Shown here piece after piece: positions 18,799 through 28,620 of a stretch of DNA of 64,000 nt. A program made the position numbers and the translations under genes. The stretch is from Rhizobium mongolense USDA 1844 (GTDB lineage: Bacteria; Pseudomonadota; Alphaproteobacteria; Rhizobiales; Rhizobiaceae): contig NZ_ATTQ01000003.1 in NCBI RefSeq assembly GCF_000419765.1, positions 124,001 to 188,000 of the forward strand, in the 5' to 3' direction. Position 1 is the stretch's first letter. Every line of letters starts with the position of its first letter. The notes beneath the pieces are model-generated. The model was not told where the DNA came from. It made no database searches and saw nothing but the letters and a program-made list of their open reading frames with translations.

Positions 18799-21700
18799 TG
18801 CGCTACGCCGAGCTCCAGGTCACCACCCACTTCTCGTTCCTGCGAGGCGCAAGCTCGGCAGAGGCACTGTTTGCGACCGCAAAACTCATGGGCATCGAAG
18901 CGCTCGGCGTCGTCGACCGCAACAGCCTGGCCGGTATCGTCCGGGCGCTGGAGGCCTCGCGCGCCACAGGGCTGCGGCTCGTCGTCGGCTGCCGGCTCGA
19001 TCTCCAGGACGGCATGTCGATCCTCGTCTATCCGACCGATCGTGCCGCCTATTCGCGGCTGACGCGGCTGCTGACCTTGGGCAAGGGCCGCAGAGGGAAA
19101 GCAAAATGCATCCTCCATTTCGATGACGTGTCGCTGTATGCCGAGGGCCTGATCGGCGTTCTCGTACCAGACTTGGCCGATGACGCCTGCGCCATGCAAC
19201 TCAGGAAGATGGCGGAGGTCTTTGGCGATCGTGCCTATGTCTCGCTCTGCCTGCGCCGCCGCCCCAACGATCAGCTTCGACTGCATGAACTGTCGAACCT
19301 GGCGGAAAGGCACCGGGTAAAGACCGTCGTTACCAATGATGTGCTGTTTCATGAACCCGGCCGCCGGCAGTTGCAGGATGTCGTCACCTGCATCCGTACC
19401 GGAACCACCATCGATGATGTCGGCTTTGAGCGTGAGCGGCACGCCGATCGATATCTGAAGCCCCCGGAAGAAATGGCTCGTCTCTTTCCCCGCTACCTGG
19501 AGGCCCTGGCGCGGACGATAGAGATTGTTGATCGCTGCAAGTTCTCGCTCGAAGAGCTGGTCTATCAGTACCCCGAGGAGGCGCTGATCCCGGGCATGAC
19601 GGCGCAACAGTCGCTGGAGCATTATACCTGGGAAGGCGTCAAGACGCGTTATCCCGAAGGTCTGCCGGCGCATGTCGAGAAGACCATTCGTCATGAGCTC
19701 GCTCTGATCGAGACGATGAAATACGCGCCTTACTTCCTGACGGTCTTCTCGATCGTCCGTTATGCCCGATCGCAAGGCATTCTCTGCCAGGGCAGGGGGT
19801 CGGCTGCCAATTCCGCTGTCTGTTATGTGCTCGGCGTCACCTCGATCGACCCCGACACCAACGATCTCCTGTTCGAACGCTTTGTCTCCCAGGAGCGCGA
19901 CGAGCCGCCCGATATCGATGTCGATTTCGAGCACGAACGGCGCGAGGAAGTCATCCAGTGGATCTACAAGACCTATGGCCACGACAAGGCAGCACTCTGC
20001 TCGACCGTTACCCGCTATCGCGCCAAGGGGGCCATTCGCGATGTTGGCAAGGCGCTGGGTTTGCCGGAGGATCTGATCAAGGCGCTCTCCGCCGGCATCT
20101 GGTCCTGGTCGGAAACGGTCGGCGAGCGGCAGGTCCGCGACCTCGGTCTTAATCCGGAAGATCGGCGTCTCACCCTGACCCTACGACTCGCGCAGCAGCT
20201 GATGGGGGCGCCGCGCCATCTCGGTCAGCATCCCGGCGGTTTCGTCCTCACCCATGACAGGCTCGACGACCTGGTGCCGATCGAGCCGGCAACCATGATC
20301 GATAGGCAGGTCATCGAATGGGACAAGGATGATATCGAGGCGCTGAAATTCATGAAAGTCGACGTGCTGGCGCTCGGCATGCTGACCTGCATGGCCAAGG
20401 CCTTTGCCCTGATCCGGGACCACAAGCATCATGATCTCGCCCTCGCCACGATCCCTCAGGAGGATCCGGCGACCTATGCGATGATCCGCAAGGCCGATAC
20501 GCTCGGAACCTTCCAGATCGAATCCCGCGCCCAGATGTCCATGTTGCCGCGCATGAAACCGCAGACCTTCTACGATCTCGTCATCCAGGTGGCGATCGTC
20601 CGCCCCGGGCCGATCCAGGGCGACATGGTGCATCCCTATCTCCGGCGGCGCGAAGGCAAGGAGAAGGTCGAGTACCCGACGCCCGAACTGGAGGCGGTCC
20701 TCCACAAGACACTGGGCGTGCCACTGTTTCAGGAGTCGGCCATGAAGGTGGCGATGGTCTGTGCAGGGTTCACGGGCGGTGAAGCCGACCAGCTCCGCAA
20801 ATCCATGGCGACCTTCAAGTTCACGGGCGGCGTCTCGAGGTTCCAAGACAAGCTCGTCTCCGGCATGATCAAAAATGGCTATACGCCGGAATTCGCTGAG
20901 AAGACATTCAGCCAGCTCGAAGGCTTCGGCTCTTATGGTTTCCCCGAAAGCCATGCCGCTTCCTTCGCGCTGATTGCCTATGCCTCCAGCTACGTGAAAT
21001 GCCATTTCCCGGACGTCTTCTGTGTGGCACTGCTGAACTCGCAGCCGATGGGCTTTTATGCCCCCGCCCAGATCGTCGCCGACGCGAGGAAACATGGTGT
21101 CGAAGTCCGTCCGGTCTGCATCAACCGGTCGCGCTGGGACTGCACGCTCGAGCCGGTCGACAACACCGACCGGCATGCGGTGCGGCTCGGTATGCGTCTG
21201 GTGCGCGGTCTGGCGACAGCCGACGCGGCCAGGATCGCCGCCGCTCGCGCCGATGAACACTTTGCATCGGTCGACGATGTGTGGCGGCGGTCGGGCGTAC
21301 CGGCCGCCTCGCTCGTCGAGCTTGCCGACGCCGATGCTTTCCTGCCGTCCCTCCGCCTCGAGCGACGCGAGGCGCTCTGGGCGATCAAGGCCCTGCGCGA
21401 CGAGCCGCTTCCGCTCTTCACTGCCGCGGCGGAACGGGAGGCGCGAGCCATCGCCGAGCAGCAGGAGCCGGAAGTCGAGCTCAGGCAGATGACCGAAGGC
21501 CACAACGTCGTCGAGGATTACAGCCATACCGGCCTGACGCTTCGCCAGCATCCCTTGAGTTTCCTGCGGAGCGACCTCACCAAACGTCGGATCGTCCCCT
21601 GTGCCGAAGCGATGGCGGCGCGCGACGGGCAATGGCTGATGGCGGCCGGCCTGGTGCTGGTGCGCCAGCGGCCGGGCTCGGCAAAGGGCGTGATGTTCAT

Positions 21701-22061
21701 CACCATCGAGGACGAGACCGGTGTCGCCAATGTCGTCGTCTGGCCAAAACTCTTCGAGCGGTCGCGGCGCGTAGTGCTCGGCGCCGGCATGATGGCGATC
21801 AATGGCAGGATCCAGCGGGAAGGGGACGTGGTGCACCTGGTCGCCCAGCAGCTTTTCGATCTCTCGGCCGATCTGTCGAACCTTGCCGAGCGCGACGGAG
21901 CTTTCCGGCCGCCGACCGGCCGCGGTGACGAGTTCGCACATGGCTCACCCGGCAGTCCGGACTCCCGCGAACGACCGGCGCCGGGGCTTCGGGCAAGAGA
22001 TATGTTCGTGCCGGATCTTCATATCGATACATTGAAGATCAAGAGCCGGAATTTTCAGTGA
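18798..22061 (+). CDS. dnaE2: Error-prone DNA polymerase DnaE2 (ImuC)
   Basis: The protein has 1087 residues, the normal DnaE2 length. The N-terminal PHP domain begins [23 protein letters not shown]. The polymerase core includes [14 protein letters not shown], the catalytic [19 protein letters not shown] (two Asp), [13 protein letters not shown] and [20 protein letters not shown]-terminal OB-fold reads [17 protein letters not shown]. It carries out damage-induced mutagenic synthesis with ImuA and ImuB. The ATG at 18798 overlaps the imuB stop, so translation is coupled. Confidence 0.96.
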   Translation: MRYAELQVTTHFSFLRGASSAEALFATAKLMGIEALGVVDRNSLAGIVRALEASRATGLRLVVGCRLDLQDGMSILVYPTDRAAYSRLTRLLTLGKGRRGKAKCILHFDDVSLYAEGLIGVLVPDLADDACAMQLRKMAEVFGDRAYVSLCLRRRPNDQLRLHELSNLAERHRVKTVVTNDVLFHEPGRRQLQDVVTCIRTGTTIDDVGFERERHADRYLKPPEEMARLFPRYLEALARTIEIVDRCKFSLEELVYQYPEEALIPGMTAQQSLEHYTWEGVKTRYPEGLPAHVEKTIRHELALIETMKYAPYFLTVFSIVRYARSQGILCQGRGSAANSAVCYVLGVTSIDPDTNDLLFERFVSQERDEPPDIDVDFEHERREEVIQWIYKTYGHDKAALCSTVTRYRAKGAIRDVGKALGLPEDLIKALSAGIWSWSETVGERQVRDLGLNPEDRRLTLTLRLAQQLMGAPRHLGQHPGGFVLTHDRLDDLVPIEPATMIDRQVIEWDKDDIEALKFMKVDVLALGMLTCMAKAFALIRDHKHHDLALATIPQEDPATYAMIRKADTLGTFQIESRAQMSMLPRMKPQTFYDLVIQVAIVRPGPIQGDMVHPYLRRREGKEKVEYPTPELEAVLHKTLGVPLFQESAMKVAMVCAGFTGGEADQLRKSMATFKFTGGVSRFQDKLVSGMIKNGYTPEFAEKTFSQLEGFGSYGFPESHAASFALIAYASSYVKCHFPDVFCVALLNSQPMGFYAPAQIVADARKHGVEVRPVCINRSRWDCTLEPVDNTDRHAVRLGMRLVRGLATADAARIAAARADEHFASVDDVWRRSGVPAASLVELADADAFLPSLRLERREALWAIKALRDEPLPLFTAAAEREARAIAEQQEPEVELRQMTEGHNVVEDYSHTGLTLRQHPLSFLRSDLTKRRIVPCAEAMAARDGQWLMAAGLVLVRQRPGSAKGVMFITIEDETGVANVVVWPKLFERSRRVVLGAGMMAINGRIQREGDVVHLVAQQLFDLSADLSNLAERDGAFRPPTGRGDEFAHGSPGSPDSRERPAPGLRARDMFVPDLHIDTLKIKSRNFQ

Positions 22062-22099
22062 TTCTGAAGGATGAACGCGGGTCAGCGGTTCGGTTCCTG

Positions 22100-23131
22100 T
22101 CAAGTCCTGGGCTTGGCGGACGATTTTCGGGGTATGAGGGTCGGGGCCGAGACACGGATCCGATCGTCCGCTGAAATAGCGCCGCTTGCGAGCAGGTCCA
22201 AAGCGTTTGACGCAATCTGCTCGAAGGGGACGCGAAGTGTCGTCAGCGGGGTTGGAAGATGACTGACGATAGGAATATCGTTGTATCCGACGACTGAAAC
22301 ATCGTTGGGCACGGAAATTCCGAGGCGCGAAAGACCGGACAGCGCGCCGATCGCGGTGTTGTCATTCACGGCAAAGATCGCCGTGGGACGATCTTCCAGG
22401 CGCATGAGCTGCTCGGCTGCATCCGCTCCAGCGTCGATCCCGAAGGTCGACGGAACAATGCAATCCGGACAGACCGAGACCCCAGCCTCGTCCAGTGCCT
22501 GCCTGTAGCCTTCGACGCGTCCGAGCGCGCTGGAGGCATATGACGGACCAGCAACTACTCCGATACGACGATGACCCAGGTCCAGGAGGTGGCGCGTCGC
22601 CAGATATCCACCCAACCTGTCGTCGCCAATCGAAGAAAGACTTCGTCCGTCGGTGCGTAGAGCCAGGACAAAAGGTACGCGCCGGGCCAGCAGCTCGTCA
22701 GGAAAATCATCATCCTCACGTGCGGTCGAAAGGATCAATCCGTCAACGCCCCGTTTTAGAAGCGACTCGGCAGCAAGCCTATCGGCCTTGGGCTTGTCAT
22801 CGGTCGTCGCGACAATGGCGAAGCGGCCACTTTTGCTGCACGCTTTTGCCAGGGATTCGTAGAGCATAGCCATGACGGTATCGGTCAGCCGGGGCACGAT
22901 CACGCCGACCGTCATCGTGCTGCCGCGTCTCAGGCTCGCAGCGGAGACATCTCGGACATAACCCATATCGTCCGCGATCTTCCGGACGCGACGCGCCGTT
23001 TCGTTATCGGACCGGGGAAGCCGCTCATCGAGGATGCGCGACACTGTGGATTTCGAAACGCCAGCAGCCGACGCAACATCAAGGATGGTCACCCGTGTCC
23101 GGCGGTTCGCTTCTTCGGCCTTTGAATCCAT
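22100..23131 (-). CDS. LacI-family transcriptional regulator
   Basis: The protein has 343 residues. The N-terminal DNA-binding headpiece (TILDVASAAGVSKSTVSRILDERLPRS) is a classic LacI helix-turn-helix and hinge. The periplasmic-binding-protein-like effector domain follows (MTVGVIVPRLTDTVMAMLYESL, then GYRQALDEAGV and FAVNDNTAIGALSGL). It is divergent from the lyase-transporter operon at 23246-25804 and probably represses it through the palindromes at 23173-23198. The inducer is unknown, probably the sugar acid or amino-sugar handled by that operon. Confidence 0.93.
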   Translation of the reverse strand: MDSKAEEANRRTRVTILDVASAAGVSKSTVSRILDERLPRSDNETARRVRKIADDMGYVRDVSAASLRRGSTMTVGVIVPRLTDTVMAMLYESLAKACSKSGRFAIVATTDDKPKADRLAAESLLKRGVDGLILSTAREDDDFPDELLARRVPFVLALRTDGRSLSSIGDDRLGGYLATRHLLDLGHRRIGVVAGPSYASSALGRVEGYRQALDEAGVSVCPDCIVPSTFGIDAGADAAEQLMRLEDRPTAIFAVNDNTAIGALSGLSRLGISVPNDVSVVGYNDIPIVSHLPTPLTTLRVPFEQIASNALDLLASGAISADDRIRVSAPTLIPRKSSAKPRT

Positions 23132-23172
23132 TTCACTTTTCCATTTACGGCGTTCTCGCGATCAATGCCCCT

Positions 23173-23198
23173 TGGGAACGTTCCCATTAACGTTCCCA
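23173..23198. promoter_or_regulatory. Tandem LacI-type operators
   Basis: Positions 23173-23186 read TGGGAACGTTCCCA, a perfect 14-base palindrome with the central CG typical of LacI-family operators. A second, partly overlapping copy of the half-site (AACGTTCCCA) ends at 23198. They lie in the 114-base gap between the divergent lacI-type gene and the lyase gene, close to both starts. Binding by the adjacent regulator is inferred. Confidence 0.85.
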
Positions 23199-23245
23199 TC
23201 GCTGATCACGAAGGCGGACAGCGGCTATCAAGGAGGAGACAACCT

Positions 23246-24196
23246 ATGCCAACGATGGATTTGAAGGGCCTGAGCCCGGCACCCGTTACCGCGTTCACTC
23301 GCGACGGAGAGGTCGATTACGCTGCCAATGCCCGTATCGCCAAGTGGCTCGCAGGCATGGACGGCGTAAGGAGCCTAGTCATTCTCGGCCATGCCGGCGA
23401 AGGCACATTCCTGACTGAGGAAGAGCGCCTGAAGCTCATCCGCACCTATGTCGAAGCCGTCAATGGTCAGGTTCCAATCATCGCCGGTATCACGGGCGAG
23501 GGCACCAAGGTCGCCGCTGAAGAAGCCAAGAAGTGCAAGGCTGCCGGCGCGACCGGCGCGCTCGTTTACCCCAACCACGGTTGGCTGCGCTTCGGGTTCC
23601 AGAAAGGCGCGCCGCAGGATCGTTACAAGGCGATCTGGCAGGAATCCGGTCTGCAGTGCATCCTCTTCCAGTATCCGGACGCCACCAAGGCTTCCTACGA
23701 TCTGGACACCCAACTTGCGATCGCGACCCAGGATGGCGTCGTTGCCACCAAAAATGGCGTCCGAAACATGAAGCGCTGGTACGTCGAGATTCCGGAGCTC
23801 AAGAAGGCCAACCCGAACCTGCAGATCCTGACCTGCCATGACGAATGGCTGCTGCCGACCATGTTCGATGTTGACGGCCTGCTTGTCGGCTACGGCAATA
23901 TAGCACCGGAGCTGCTGATCGACCTGATCAAGGCAGGAAAGGCGCAGAACTACACGGAAGCCCGCCAGATATTCGAACGTCTCCTTCCGGTCACCCGTGC
24001 CGTTTATCATCGTGGTTCCCACATGGAAGGCACCGTGGCCCTGAAGCTCGGCCTCGTTCATCGTGGTGTCCTCGACCATGCCACCGTCCGCGAGCCGCTG
24101 AAGAACCTCGGCGAAAAGGCGGAAGCGGAAATCTTCGCAGCCTTCGACGCCGCAGGCATCGGCCGGGTCGAGCAGCTGATGGCAGCAGCTGAGTAA
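23246..24196 (+). CDS. Dihydrodipicolinate synthase-family lyase/aldolase
   Basis: The protein has about 316 residues. The class I aldolase TIM barrel of the DapA/NanA family shows in LSPAPVTAFTRDGEVDY, LVILGHAGEGTFLTEEER, VPIIAGITGEGTKVA, a Tyr in LFQYPDA and the probable Schiff-base Lys in VVATKNGVRN. The family typically cleaves or dehydrates 2-keto-3-deoxy acids. The catabolic context (LacI regulator, MFS transporter) argues against lysine biosynthesis. The ATG at 23246 has AAGGAGGAG upstream. The substrate cannot be assigned from sequence. Confidence 0.82.
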   Translation: MPTMDLKGLSPAPVTAFTRDGEVDYAANARIAKWLAGMDGVRSLVILGHAGEGTFLTEEERLKLIRTYVEAVNGQVPIIAGITGEGTKVAAEEAKKCKAAGATGALVYPNHGWLRFGFQKGAPQDRYKAIWQESGLQCILFQYPDATKASYDLDTQLAIATQDGVVATKNGVRNMKRWYVEIPELKKANPNLQILTCHDEWLLPTMFDVDGLLVGYGNIAPELLIDLIKAGKAQNYTEARQIFERLLPVTRAVYHRGSHMEGTVALKLGLVHRGVLDHATVREPLKNLGEKAEAEIFAAFDAAGIGRVEQLMAAAE

Positions 24197-24203
24197 TTGA
24201 GAA

Positions 24204-24233
24204 CGCCTCCGCCTTTCACGCGGAGGCGCTTTT
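24204..24233 (+). terminator. Rho-independent terminator (or attenuating hairpin) after the lyase gene
   Basis: A perfect nine-base stem (CGCCTCCGC against GCGGAGGCG) with a seven-base loop is followed by CTTTT. It starts eight bases after the lyase stop codon. The MFS gene lies downstream in the same direction, so the hairpin may limit rather than abolish its transcription. Confidence 0.82.
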
Positions 24234-24421
24234 ATGGGGAGGAGAATTGCGGCCAGTGATGCGCCGCAGTCGCACCGTCTGTTACGCTGGTGCCTGCCTC
24301 GCCGGAGAGCCGTGCCTTCCGGATTCACAGCAACACCGTGCCAAAGGATCCCGAAGTTTAAGACATCCAACGCGTAGGTTCGACGCCAGGCCGGGAGAGC
24401 GGTCAGGCAAAGGGAGGAAAC

Positions 24422-25804
24422 ATGAATATGGAACAACGGATGACCGCGCCGTCGCCGGTCGTCGATGCCCAAGCTGAAATCAGTGCCCGCCTTGAACGGC
24501 TGCCGGTGACCCGGGAAGTCTTCTGGGCCCGAAACATCGTCGGCGCCGCGACATTCTTTGACGGTTACACCGTCATCGCCATCGCCTATGCCATGCCGGT
24601 TCTCGTCCGCGAATGGGGTTTGACGCCGGGACAGACGGGAATGATCCTGTCGATGGGTTACCTCGGGCAGCTGATTGGCGCCATCTGCTTTGGCTGGCTT
24701 GCTGAAAGGATCGGCCGTCTCAAAGTGCTGCTATTCACAATCCTGCTATTCGTCAGCATGGACGTCGCCTGCCTCTTCGCGGCCGGCGCCGGCATGATGA
24801 TGGCATTCCGCATGATTCAGGGCATTGGAACCGGCGGCGAAGTTCCGGTCGCAAGTGCCTATATCAACGAGCTTATCGGCTCGAAGGGGCGTGGCCGCTT
24901 CTTCCTGTTGTATGAGGTCGTGTTCTTGCTCGGCCTCGTCGGTGCGGGCTTGATCGGCTACTTCATGGTCCCGGTCTACGGCTGGAAGGCGATGTTCGTC
25001 GTCGGCCTGATCCCTGCGATCCTCATGATCCCGCTGCGCTGGTTCCTCCATGAATCACCGCGCTGGCTGGCCGCCAACGGTCGCTATGAGGAAGCCGGCC
25101 GCATCGTCACCAAGTTGGAGAACAGTGCCCGCGCTGCCGGCAAGGAACTGCCGGAGCCGAAAGTCGTGGCCGCTCCCGTCCGCCGCAAATCCGACTGGCG
25201 CGAACTTTTCCAGGGCATCTACCTCAAGCGCACACTGTCGATCTGGGCCATGTGGTTCTGCGCCTATATGGTTGCCAATGGAACGATCACCTGGCTTCCG
25301 ACCCTCTATCGGCAAACGTTCAATCTGCCGCTTGAAACCAGCATCTTCTACGGCTTTGTCACTTCGATCGGCGGTGTGATTGCGGCCGTTATCTGCGCAC
25401 TGCTCATCGATAAAGTCGGCCGTAAGCGCTGGTACGCGGGTGCACTTCTGATCGCGCCGATCCCGCTTGTCATGCTCGCCTGGCTGGGTGCGACATCACC
25501 GATCCAGGTTCTGATCCTCGCCGGTCTCGCTTACGCCATCGTCCAGACCGTGACCTTCTCGCTCTACCTCTATTCAGCAGAGATCTACCCGACCCGCCTT
25601 CGTGCCATTGGCACGGGTACAGGCAGTGCCTGGCTGCGTCTCGGATCTTCTGCGGGGCCCATCGCTGTAGGCTGGGTCATGTCATCGATGGGCATCCAGT
25701 ATGTCTTTGGCGCTTTCGCAGCGATCCTTCTGGTTGGCGCCCTGGTCACGGTCCTCTTCGCGGTTGAGACCAAGGGCCAGGTCCTGGAGGAACTTTCGCC
25801 GTGA
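24422..25804 (+). CDS. Major facilitator superfamily transporter
   Basis: The 460-residue protein has about twelve hydrophobic segments. The MFS signature between helices 2 and 3 is seen in CFGWLAERIGRLKVLL and its second-half counterpart in ALLIDKVGRKRWYAG. FRMIQGIGTGGEVPVASAYINEL and SAEIYPTRLRAIGTG place it in the sugar or aromatic-acid proton symporter group. A GGGAGGAAAC site precedes the ATG. It probably imports the substrate of the neighbouring DapA-like enzyme. Confidence 0.88.
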   Translation: MNMEQRMTAPSPVVDAQAEISARLERLPVTREVFWARNIVGAATFFDGYTVIAIAYAMPVLVREWGLTPGQTGMILSMGYLGQLIGAICFGWLAERIGRLKVLLFTILLFVSMDVACLFAAGAGMMMAFRMIQGIGTGGEVPVASAYINELIGSKGRGRFFLLYEVVFLLGLVGAGLIGYFMVPVYGWKAMFVVGLIPAILMIPLRWFLHESPRWLAANGRYEEAGRIVTKLENSARAAGKELPEPKVVAAPVRRKSDWRELFQGIYLKRTLSIWAMWFCAYMVANGTITWLPTLYRQTFNLPLETSIFYGFVTSIGGVIAAVICALLIDKVGRKRWYAGALLIAPIPLVMLAWLGATSPIQVLILAGLAYAIVQTVTFSLYLYSAEIYPTRLRAIGTGTGSAWLRLGSSAGPIAVGWVMSSMGIQYVFGAFAAILLVGALVTVLFAVETKGQVLEELSP

Positions 25805-26081
25805 CGACAGACTGAGCGTGAACAATTCCCGTTGTTGCACCGGCAGGACTTGCGGAACGATGATCAACAGGCCGGCATGCAGATCCTCTTTGCTATAGAG
25901 TTTTCTGAAGTCGCGGGCATTGTTCGTCACGAAGGTGAAATCTCCCGCAACGATCCGAGGCATCAGATCCCAATCGGCCTCGCCGCTTAAACCCAGCCAA
26001 TTCACGTGGAAGCAATCGTGCCCCGTGATCTTGAGCCACGGCCACGAGCGTGTGCAGGCATTCATCGATGAGGAATTTCAC
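25682..26081 (-). pseudogene. DUF5615 PIN-like toxin, frameshifted
   Basis: The gene starts GTG at 26081 with MKFLIDECLH, the diagnostic PIN-like opening of DUF5615 toxins. After about 20 codons the homology continues only in another frame, with HDCFHVNWLGLSGEADWDL, DFTFVTNNARDFRKLY and LHAGLLIIVPQ. The shift lies in a run of four G on the minus strand (26021-26024); three would restore the frame. The C-terminal frame runs into the 3' end of the MFS gene and is probably non-native there. The start overlaps the DUF433 gene stop (GTGA), marking a toxin-antitoxin pair. It could be a real mutation or a sequencing error in the homopolymer. Confidence 0.78.
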
Positions 26082-26710
26082 GAAGCCTTGCCTGAGGGTT
26101 TTCGTGTACTGGCGACGCCGAGAGGCAAACGGTTTACCGACTTCACCTTCAGGCCCTGTTCTGACAGCTTGCGAGGCCGCCCCCTGGCAGGATGGGCGGC
26201 GACCCAGATTTCGGCGAGATCTACCATGCGCGCTGTGAGAGCCGGATAGCCATCAACGAGCTCGTCGGTGGTAGCGCCTTGCTGTTTCATCGCAGCGATT
26301 GTTCGCACTGGTACGCGGGTGCCCTTGAAGACGGGCTCGCCGCCAACCACGCCTTTGACGCTATGGATAATCTTGTCCGCTTCCCGGAGCGCCTCGCTCC
26401 GTGCCGCCAGTTGCTCCCTTGCTCGGGCAACATCAACGATTAGATAGTCGTCCGCTCTGACAGTGGCTGCATTGGGATTCTCGTCAATTGTATCGAACAG
26501 ACGCTTGCGACGCTCCGCGGACAGGATCGAGCCGACGCCATACCAGAGCTTCAAACGAAGCAGATCATCATCTGTGAGCGCTCGGACGGAACTGTGCGAC
26601 AGTCGGGTCGCGAGGATTCGCTTGTCGATGGCGTTATGGACCGATTTGATGCCGATCTCACTCACGGCTGCCGCCTCGGCGGGCGTGTATTCACGAATGG
26701 CGCTGGCCAT
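26078..26710 (-). CDS. DUF433 antitoxin-like protein
   Basis: The protein has about 210 residues. The N-terminal half (MASAIREYTPAEAAAVSEIGIKSVHNAIDKRIL) looks like a DNA-binding helical domain. The C-terminal half holds the DUF433 winged-helix signature: GEPVFKGTRVPVRTIAAMKQQGATTDELVDGYPALTARMVDLAEIW. DUF433 proteins pair with DUF5615 PIN-like toxins, as here. I chose the ATG at 26710 because AAGGAG lies seven bases upstream. Confidence 0.83.
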   Translation of the reverse strand: MASAIREYTPAEAAAVSEIGIKSVHNAIDKRILATRLSHSSVRALTDDDLLRLKLWYGVGSILSAERRKRLFDTIDENPNAATVRADDYLIVDVARAREQLAARSEALREADKIIHSVKGVVGGEPVFKGTRVPVRTIAAMKQQGATTDELVDGYPALTARMVDLAEIWVAAHPARGRPRKLSEQGLKVKSVNRLPLGVASTRKPSGKAS

Positions 26711-26880
26711 AATCATTCTCCTTGTGCAGAATATATATAGCAAGTGACGCTTGGCGTAAAGGTCGAGCTCTGAAACTCTATTTGCGACGGCTCGGAAAAT
26801 AGAATTGTGCTGGTGAAGGTCGCGACTCCGCTGCTCTACTCGTCAGTCTCAACAGCTGACAAGCACCGGCTGGGCCGAGC

Positions 26881-27609
26881 CTAATCGGGGTGCGGGAACG
26901 AATTTCGAATGGGGATCCGTCTCGTCATATTTTGCGGCACGGAAAACACTTTCCAGGCATCATAGACCGTGAGCGCGAAGACCGAAACGCAGTCCAGCGT
27001 GCGACAGGCGGGAACAACGCCACTCGTCGAAAACGCGCCAACACTTGGTTTTAGGCCGACGATATTGTTGAGCCCGGCACGGATACGGCCTGAGCCGGCC
27101 GTATCCGTGCCGAGCGCAAAGCTGACGATGCCTTGGGCGGTCGCCACCCCCGAACCGGACGATGAACCGCCAGGCATCAGCTTGGGATCGATAGCGTTCC
27201 GCGGGATCGGGTAGGCGAGCGGGCGGACGCCGACGAGGCCGGTCGCGAACTGGTCGAGGTTGGTCTTGCCGATCACCAGAGCGCCGGCCTCTTTCAGCAG
27301 GCGGACGACAGTCGCGTCGTTTTCCGGCAGGTAGGCATAGTCCGGGAGGCGGCGGTGGTCGGCATGCCGGCAACGTCGATATTATCCTTCACTGCGATAG
27401 GAATGCCGAAAAGCGGTTTTGCAGGATCGAACGTTCCGAGTTTCGCCGCCTCGGCCAAAACGGTGTCCTTTTCGACCGGGTGAATGAAGATCCCGGGATC
27501 GCTAACTTCGATGATGCGGGCAAAGACCGCTTCGACAACGTCGGCGACACTGCCGCCATCCCCGTAGAACGCGTGCGGTGATATCGAAGGCCGGTCTCGT
27601 CGCGTTCAT
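26881..27609 (-). pseudogene. atzF: Allophanate hydrolase (AtzF-type amidase), frameshifted and truncated
   Basis: Translation starts MNATRPAFDITA at 27609 and loses frame after 12 codons. The next frame gives FYGDGGSVADVVEAVFARI, IFIHPVEKDTVLAEAAKLG and [21 protein letters not shown]. After a second shift comes [20 protein letters not shown] and the amidase signature [15 protein letters not shown] through [12 protein letters not shown]. Homology stops near 26900, so the C-terminal half is missing. The full enzyme would convert allophanate to ammonia and CO2, the step after biuret hydrolase. Its start overlaps the cupin gene stop (ATGA), so it was the last gene of the nitrogen operon. Confidence 0.85.
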
Positions 27610-27959
27610 ACCCTTTCCTCTTCCAGTATCCTTACGGGCCGATCCCATTGGATCAGGACGACGCAGCCGCTCTCGCTCCAGACGGAGTGTTCGGTGTCCG
27701 GCGCGTTGACGATATAGCTGCCACGGCCGTAATCGCCGGTCTCGTCGGATTGTACCCCATCGAGCACCAGGATGGTTTCAAGCCCCTCATGCCGGTGGCG
27801 CGGTACAGAGGCGCCTGGCTCGTATTTCAGGAGAGCCACGCCCGGCTGGTCGCCTTGGAAAGGTCTAATCCAGTGAATGGTGACTTCATCGCGGAAGCGG
27901 ACGAATTCCAGATCCTTCCACCCACCCGATGTGAGCAGTTCGCGGGTCGTTTCAGGCAT
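27606..27959 (-). CDS. Cupin-domain protein
   Basis: The 117-residue protein has one cupin barrel. Motif 1 appears in LLKYEPGASVPRHRHEGLETILVLDG with the metal-binding His and Glu, and motif 2 in NAPDTEHSVWSESGCVVLIQW. It resembles ChrR-like and anti-sigma-type small cupins. I chose the ATG at 27959, which overlaps the 3' end of the preceding cysteine-hydrolase gene. It may be an accessory enzyme or sensor in the biuret operon, and the role is not known. Confidence 0.8.
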   Translation of the reverse strand: MPETTRELLTSGGWKDLEFVRFRDEVTIHWIRPFQGDQPGVALLKYEPGASVPRHRHEGLETILVLDGVQSDETGDYGRGSYIVNAPDTEHSVWSESGCVVLIQWDRPVRILEEERV

Positions 27960-28620
27960 GGGCGATACTTTCCAGAATGTCGTCGACATGGGCAGTCCAG
28001 CCGACGATCGCGCCCTGGGCGCGGATCATCGCCATTGCCGCGGCCTTGAATTCGGGAAAATAACTCTCCGTCGCCTCCTCGGCGAGCAGACATTCATAGC
28101 CACGGTCGTTTGCCTCGCGCATGGTCGTCTGGACGCATACTTCCGTCGTGACGCCAGCAAACACGAGCTGCTTGATGCCGCCTTGCTTCAGCACGTCGCC
28201 GAGCTCGGTGGCATAGAAAGCGCCCTTGCCGGGCTTTTCAATCACCACCTCCCCGTCGACGGGTGCCACGTCCGGAAGAATTGCCGTGCCGGGTTCGCCC
28301 GAGATCAGGATGCGGCCCATCGGGCCTTCGTCACCGATCTTAAGCGAAGGACTGCCTCGGTCGCGTTTGGCGGGCGGCAGGTCGGAGAGGTCCGGCCGGT
28401 GGCATTCCATCGTATGGATGACCGGCAGGCCGGCAGCGCGAAAACCTTCGATCAGACGTTTCACGTCCGGCACGATCTTGGTGATGCGGCTGACATCATT
28501 GCCGAGGCACGCGCCGAAACCGCCAGGCTCGGCGAAATCGCGCTGCATGTCGATGACGATCAGCGCAAGTGCGCCGGATTTCACGGCAAAGGGAAAGGGT
28601 TCTGCCTTAATTGCGACCAT
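27952..28620 (-). CDS. Isochorismatase-like cysteine hydrolase
   Basis: The protein has about 222 residues. The catalytic triad of this family is visible: Asp in LIVIDMQRDF, Lys in VVIEKPGKGAFYATEL and Cys in [17 protein letters not shown]. It is clearly related to the biuret hydrolase at 30167-30868 and shares the operon, so a related amide such as triuret, a carbamoyl compound or a ureide-like substrate is plausible. The ATG at 28620 overlaps the transporter ATPase stop (TGATG). Confidence 0.85.
   Translation of the reverse strand: MVAIKAEPFPFAVKSGALALIVIDMQRDFAEPGGFGACLGNDVSRITKIVPDVKRLIEGFRAAGLPVIHTMECHRPDLSDLPPAKRDRGSPSLKIGDEGPMGRILISGEPGTAILPDVAPVDGEVVIEKPGKGAFYATELGDVLKQGGIKQLVFAGVTTEVCVQTTMREANDRGYECLLAEEATESYFPEFKAAAMAMIRAQGAIVGWTAHVDDILESIAHA

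Noticed and set aside
20181..21941. 586-codon minus-strand frame inside dnaE2
   Set aside because: A GC-rich codon-bias shadow. The translation has the His/Asp/Arg-rich look of antisense frames and no domain.
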